DNA from: Bacteroidales bacterium
Lineage (GTDB): Bacteria; Bacteroidota; Bacteroidia; Bacteroidales; UBA932
Assembly (NCBI GenBank): GCA_018433265.1
Contig: JAHDRO010000291.1
Coordinates: 1-8,426, forward strand
Length of the DNA stretch: 8,426 nt
Reading direction: 5' to 3'
Shown here: one piece after another, positions 4,803 to 8,426 of the stretch
Position numbering within the stretch: the stretch's first letter is position 1
How the letters are laid out: each line of letters opens with the position of its first letter
Translations under genes and position numbers: made by a program
The notes under the pieces: model-generated
Seen by the model: the letters and a program-made list of their open reading frames with translations, nothing else
The model's database searches: none
What the model was told of the DNA's origin: nothing

Positions 4803-5702
4803 ATGTTAAGAGATAACAGAAAAAATTACGAATCCAAAAATGTAGCCATTCAGGGAATAAAGGGCTCTTTTCACGAAGTTGCAGCCTGCAGGTATTTTTC
4901 ACAATGCCAACTTGACATTATTGAATGTGAGACATTTGAAGAAATAATATCTTCACTCTGCAATAGAAAAGCAAACTATGGGGTAATGGCAATTGAAAAC
5001 ACCGTTGCCGGAACAATACTCAGAAATTACGAACTTATAAGAGATAATCCGGTTAAAATAATAGGAGAAGAATATCTGAGGATTAAACAAAATCTACTCT
5101 CTTTACCAGGGCAGCAGCTGAAAGACATAAATCAAGTACACTCTCACCATATGGCAATCAGTCAGTGTCGCGAATTTTTTAAACAGTATCCATGGATTAA
5201 ACTTGTTGAGTCTGTAGACACTGCTCAAAGTGCCAAGGAAATCAGATTGAATAACTTAAATGGCTTTGGAGCTATTGCAGGAGAGATGGCTGCTGAAATA
5301 TATCAGCTTGAGGTTTTGGCATCAGGAATTGAGACCAACAAAAAAAACTATACAAGATTTCTGATAATTGCCAATAGTGATCTGAATGAAAAAAACACTG
5401 ATAATAACGTGGGCTTTTATAAAACCACTAAAGCATCCCTTTGTTTCAGCCTTCCTCATTCAAAAGGAAGTCTGGCTGGCGTTTTGACAATTCTTGCAGA
5501 TAATGACATGAATCTTACAAAAATTCAGAGCTTGCCAATAATTGGAAAGGAATTTCAATACTTCTTCATAGTTGACGTAACATTTGAAAATTATTCTAAT
5601 TATCAGAAGGGATTAAATGTGATTTCAAAACAGGTAATAGACCTTCAGATACTGGGAGAATATACTCATTCCATAGAATCATTGGAAAACATTCATAATT
5701 AA
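4803..5702 (+). CDS. pheA: Prephenate dehydratase with ACT domain
   Basis: A 299-residue enzyme converting prephenate to phenylpyruvate, the committed step to phenylalanine. The chorismate mutase domain of the proteobacterial P-protein is absent. Motifs from this start: AIQGIKGSFHE (15-25), the conserved GVMAIENTVAGT (60-71), HHMAISQC (115-122), and the catalytic TRF (184-186). An ACT regulatory domain follows from about 209 to 283. The usual Phe-binding ACT motif ESRP is replaced by QSLP (242-245), which I recall also in Bacteroides relatives, so feedback by Phe may differ. The frame is open back to an ATG at 4752, but those 17 codons are the attenuator terminator (giving DPAEQAGFF). The ATG at 4803, right after the U-tract, fits the family N-terminus much better. 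First gene of the operon; the aminotransferase starts 5 bp after its stop. Confidence 0.93.
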   Translation: MLRDNRKNYESKNVAIQGIKGSFHEVAACRYFSQCQLDIIECETFEEIISSLCNRKANYGVMAIENTVAGTILRNYELIRDNPVKIIGEEYLRIKQNLLSLPGQQLKDINQVHSHHMAISQCREFFKQYPWIKLVESVDTAQSAKEIRLNNLNGFGAIAGEMAAEIYQLEVLASGIETNKKNYTRFLIIANSDLNEKNTDNNVGFYKTTKASLCFSLPHSKGSLAGVLTILADNDMNLTKIQSLPIIGKEFQYFFIVDVTFENYSNYQKGLNVISKQVIDLQILGEYTHSIESLENIHN

Positions 5703-5707
5703 GCGAT

Positions 5708-6868
5708 ATGATAACACCTGCACAAAGAACTTCACTGGTCAATGAATATTATTTCTCTATTAAACTTAAGGAGATCGACCAAATGAACAGAGACGGGAAA
5801 AAAGTGATAAATCTTGGAATTGGCAGTCCTGACATGGCTGCCCCTCACGAAGCAATTGAAGCAATGGTCAATTCTGCAAGAACTTATGGGACTAACGGAT
5901 ATCAGAGTTACATCGGGATTCCTGAATTGCGAAATGCATTTTCAAAATGGTATAAACATTTTTTCAGAGTTGAACTAGATCCTGAAAAAGAGATCCTCCC
6001 ACTTATGGGATCCAAAGAAGGTATCATGCATGTGTCGATGGCTTTTTTAAACCCCGGAGATAAAGTTTTAGTACCAAATCCTGGATACCCGACTTATAGC
6101 TCTATATCTCTAATGGTGGGTGCAGAGATTATACCATACAATCTTAAATACCAAAACTCTTGGGAGCCTGATTTTCAGGAGCTTGAAAATATAGAATTAA
6201 GCGGAGTGAAGTTGATGTGGGTTAACTATCCGAATATGCCAACAGGTAAACCGGCAAGTTATGAACTATATAAAAAACTTATCGATTTTGGTAAAAGACA
6301 TGGAATTCTCATTTGTAATGACAATCCTTATAGTTTTATCCTCAATGACTATCCCATAAGTATTCTTGAAATTGAAGGAGCAAAAGAGACTGCCATTGAG
6401 CTTAATTCCATGAGCAAATCACACAATATGGCCGGATTTCGCATTGGAATGGTTGCAGGAGAAAGTAGGCTGATAAGTTACATTCTTCAAGTAAAAAGCA
6501 ATATGGACAGTGGGATGTACAAACCTTTGCAAATAGCTGCTGCACAAGCACTGTCATGCAACGAAGATTGGTTCAATAGAATAAACGACGAGTACAAAAG
6601 AAGGAGAGAGCTCGTATGGCAAATATTTGAGGCAACCGGATCAACCTATGACAAGCGACAGAGTGGACTGTTTGTCTGGGCAAAAATTCCACAGGATTAC
6701 GAAAACTCTTCCAACTTTTCCAATAAATATCTATATGAAAGTAGCGTATTCATTGCTCCTGGTTTTATTTTCGGAACAAATGGGGAAGGATTTGCCAGAA
6801 TATCCCTATGCTGCAATATAGAGACTCTTAAAGAAGCTCTCAACAGAATCAAAAAAATTAGAAATTGA
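5708..6868 (+). CDS. PLP-dependent aminotransferase (class I/II), probably aromatic
   Basis: A 386-residue fold-type I aminotransferase. The PLP lysine is Lys237 in NSMSKSHNMAGFRIG, with the cofactor residues Asp205 and Tyr208 in NDNPYSF and the substrate-carboxylate arginine Arg364 in FARISLC. The tight N-terminal loop has GIGSPDMAAP (37-46). The usual NPTG motif reads NMPTG (176-180), so Met177 sits where most relatives have the PLP-contacting Asn. Lying between pheA and tyrA with 5-6 bp spacing, it most likely transaminates phenylpyruvate and 4-hydroxyphenylpyruvate to Phe and Tyr. It could instead act on prephenate to give arogenate; the sequence does not decide. By family alone it might be annotated as aspartate or LL-diaminopimelate aminotransferase, but the operon context argues for aromatic substrates. 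Confidence 0.9.
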   Translation: MITPAQRTSLVNEYYFSIKLKEIDQMNRDGKKVINLGIGSPDMAAPHEAIEAMVNSARTYGTNGYQSYIGIPELRNAFSKWYKHFFRVELDPEKEILPLMGSKEGIMHVSMAFLNPGDKVLVPNPGYPTYSSISLMVGAEIIPYNLKYQNSWEPDFQELENIELSGVKLMWVNYPNMPTGKPASYELYKKLIDFGKRHGILICNDNPYSFILNDYPISILEIEGAKETAIELNSMSKSHNMAGFRIGMVAGESRLISYILQVKSNMDSGMYKPLQIAAAQALSCNEDWFNRINDEYKRRRELVWQIFEATGSTYDKRQSGLFVWAKIPQDYENSSNFSNKYLYESSVFIAPGFIFGTNGEGFARISLCCNIETLKEALNRIKKIRN

Positions 6869-6874
6869 TTTAAC

Positions 6875-7729
6875 ATGACAGTAACAATTATAGGCATCGG
6901 TCTGATAGGAGGTTCAGCTGCAATAGATCTCAGAAAAAGAGGTTTTGCTGCAACTATATTGGGAATTGACAATGACAAGATAAATGCCAACGCAGCATTA
7001 TCATTAGGACTGGTAGACGAAATATGTACTCTGGAAGAGAGTGTAAAAAGAAGTAATCTCGTCATAATTTCAACCCCTGCCAATGCAACTCTCACTCTGC
7101 TCCCCAAGATTCTTGATATAGCCGGAAACAAAACGGTTATTACAGACGTGAGTTCAACTAAATTTGAGATATGTAAAAAAGTAAAAAATCATGTTAACCG
7201 AGGACGTTTCGTTGCTTCTCATCCAATGGCAGGAACTGAGTTTTCAGGCCCATGGGCTGCAACTTCAGGTCTGTTTGACGGAAAAGGAGCAATTTTATGT
7301 GATACAGACCAATCTGACAAAGATGCACTTTACATAATTCAAAAAATGTATGAAACTCTTAATATGAGAATCATATACATGAAAAGCTCCAGTCACGACA
7401 CACACGCTGCCTATGTCTCTCATATATCTCACATAAGTTCCTTTGCTCTTGCACTGACAGTACTTGAAAAGGAACAGGATGAAAAAAATATTTTTGACAT
7501 GGCCAGCGGCGGTTTCGATTCGACTGTCAGACTTGCTAAAAGCTCTTCCGATATGTGGGTGCCTGTCTTCCTGCAAAACAAAAAAAACGTACTTACAGTT
7601 CTCAGAACATATATTGATAAACTGAGAGAGTTCGAGACTCTAATCGAAACAGAAGAGGGTGAAAAAATTAAATCTCTTATAGAGAGTTCAAATAAAATAA
7701 AAAAAGTATTGAATTGTAATAAAAACTGA
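6875..7729 (+). CDS. tyrA: Prephenate dehydrogenase
   Basis: A 284-residue TyrA that oxidatively decarboxylates prephenate to 4-hydroxyphenylpyruvate, the branch to tyrosine. The Rossmann dinucleotide motif is GIGLIGGS (7-14), with Asp32 at the end of beta-2, which suggests NAD+ rather than NADP+. The catalytic histidine region is SHPMAGTEFSGP (115-126, His116). The helical domain carries HAAYVSHISH (177-186) and TVRLAKSSSDMW (217-228). There is no C-terminal ACT domain and no fused chorismate mutase, so Tyr feedback through an ACT domain is not expected. Use of arogenate instead of prephenate cannot be excluded. It starts 6 bp after the aminotransferase stop and ends 1 bp before the DAHP synthase ATG. 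Confidence 0.93.
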   Translation: MTVTIIGIGLIGGSAAIDLRKRGFAATILGIDNDKINANAALSLGLVDEICTLEESVKRSNLVIISTPANATLTLLPKILDIAGNKTVITDVSSTKFEICKKVKNHVNRGRFVASHPMAGTEFSGPWAATSGLFDGKGAILCDTDQSDKDALYIIQKMYETLNMRIIYMKSSSHDTHAAYVSHISHISSFALALTVLEKEQDEKNIFDMASGGFDSTVRLAKSSSDMWVPVFLQNKKNVLTVLRTYIDKLREFETLIETEEGEKIKSLIESSNKIKKVLNCNKN

Positions 7730-7730
7730 T

Positions 7731-8426
7731 ATGGAAAAGAGCAATAATTCACCTTTTGAAGGATGGGGGCTTAAAAAGTTAGAACGACCCCTTGTCATTG
7801 CCGGTCCCTGCAGTGCAGAATCTGAGGAACAGGTTGTGGAAACTGCCACACAACTCAAAACGTTGGGTATTGAGGTTTTCCGTGCAGGAATATGGAAGCC
7901 ACGTACCAGACCGAATCAATTTGAAGGAGTAGGAATTTCCGGTCTCGAATGGATGAAAAGAGTCCAAAAAGAGGTTGGAATGAAAGTATCTACTGAAGTT
8001 GGAAATGTTAAACACGTATACGACTCATTGAGACACGGAGTTGATATAATCTGGATTGGAGCCAGAACGTCTGCAGATCCATTTGCCATGCAAGAGATTG
8101 CAGATGCCCTAAGGGGAGTGGACATTCCAGTCCTTGTCAAAAACCCTGTTAATCCAGATCTTAACTTATGGATTGGAGCAATAGAGAGAATTTCAGCAGC
8201 AGGGATTCGCAGAGTTGGAGCAATACATAGAGGTTTTTCAACTTACGACACAACACGATACAGGAATATTCCTCAATGGCAAGTACCTATCGAACTAAAG
8301 CAGAAAATGCCTGAGATACCTATGATTTGTGATCCAAGTCATATGGGCGGCAAAAGAGAGTTAATTCAGGAACTCTCACAAAAAGCCCTTGATTTGAATT
8401 ATGACGGTTTGATGATAGAATCTCAC
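7731..8426 (+). CDS. DAHP synthase (type I-beta), probably fused to chorismate mutase; 3' end cut
   Basis: 232 codons are visible up to the window end, with no stop. The protein condenses phosphoenolpyruvate and erythrose 4-phosphate, the first step of the shikimate pathway. Motifs: AGPCSAES (24-31, metal ligand Cys27), WKPRTRP (55-61), STEVGN (87-92), WIGARTSADPFAMQ (108-121), VKNPVNPDLNLWIGA (136-150), HRGFS (166-170), CDPSHMGG (200-207, His204) and GLMIESH (226-232, Glu230). The last metal-ligand aspartate should lie about 11 residues beyond the cut. The short N-terminus has no ferredoxin-like or ACT regulatory domain. Bacteroidetes homologues at this place are usually about 350 residues, with a C-terminal AroQ-type chorismate mutase. 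That would also supply the step missing from this operon, but that half is outside the window. The start is 1 bp after tyrA, in the same transcript. Confidence 0.92.
   Translation, partial: MEKSNNSPFEGWGLKKLERPLVIAGPCSAESEEQVVETATQLKTLGIEVFRAGIWKPRTRPNQFEGVGISGLEWMKRVQKEVGMKVSTEVGNVKHVYDSLRHGVDIIWIGARTSADPFAMQEIADALRGVDIPVLVKNPVNPDLNLWIGAIERISAAGIRRVGAIHRGFSTYDTTRYRNIPQWQVPIELKQKMPEIPMICDPSHMGGKRELIQELSQKALDLNYDGLMIESH

Noticed and set aside
6697..7131. Minus-strand 144-codon open frame across the aminotransferase/tyrA junction
   Set aside because: It lies antisense to two strongly conserved enzymes, with no recognisable motif.
7295..8140. Several minus-strand open frames under tyrA and DAHP synthase
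   Set aside because: Shadows of conserved genes. The plus-strand frames carry full catalytic motifs.

Overview
The window looks like a stretch of a low-GC Bacteroidales chromosome, broadly the Bacteroides/Parabacteroides/Dysgonomonas relatives. This is inferred from the gene families, the AT-rich codon use, the near absence of Shine-Dalgarno sequences, and -7 elements resembling the Bacteroidetes TAnnTTTG consensus. No marker here fixes the genus.

Positions 1-1940 (minus strand) hold the head of a Bat aerotolerance-type operon. It runs MoxR AAA+ ATPase, then a DUF58/VWA-like protein 1 bp later, then the first 20 codons of a third gene. A 58-bp intergenic gap separates it from the divergent truA (tRNA pseudouridine synthase, plus strand). 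truA is followed by a stretch that reads like the C-terminal tail of a lost gene, ending at a strong intrinsic terminator (2974-3012). Next come a small multidrug resistance (SMR) transporter whose last helix is displaced by a frameshift in a run of seven T, and a CPA-family cation/proton antiporter.

Positions 4586-8426 are the most interesting part: an aromatic amino acid operon, pheA (prephenate dehydratase) - aminotransferase - tyrA (prephenate dehydrogenase) - DAHP synthase (cut by the window end, probably fused to chorismate mutase). The genes are 1-6 bp apart. Together they cover the committed entry to the shikimate pathway and the branch from prephenate to Phe and Tyr.

The leader ahead of pheA has the parts of a ribosome-mediated transcription attenuator. 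It encodes a 28-codon leader peptide with eight consecutive aromatic codons (FWFFYFYF). An AU-rich hairpin lies over those codons. A long antiterminator helix (4714-4728 with 4753-4767) is mutually exclusive with a GC-rich intrinsic terminator (4763-4781 plus U-tract). The simplest model is that shortage of charged tRNA-Phe/Tyr stalls the ribosome on the aromatic run, leaving the antiterminator free to form and the operon to be read. With ample aromatic amino acids, the ribosome runs on to the leader stop codon and covers the antiterminator 5' arm, so the terminator forms. This also shows that the longest pheA reading frame, starting at 4752, is wrong: its first 17 codons are the terminator, and the real start is most likely the ATG at 4803.
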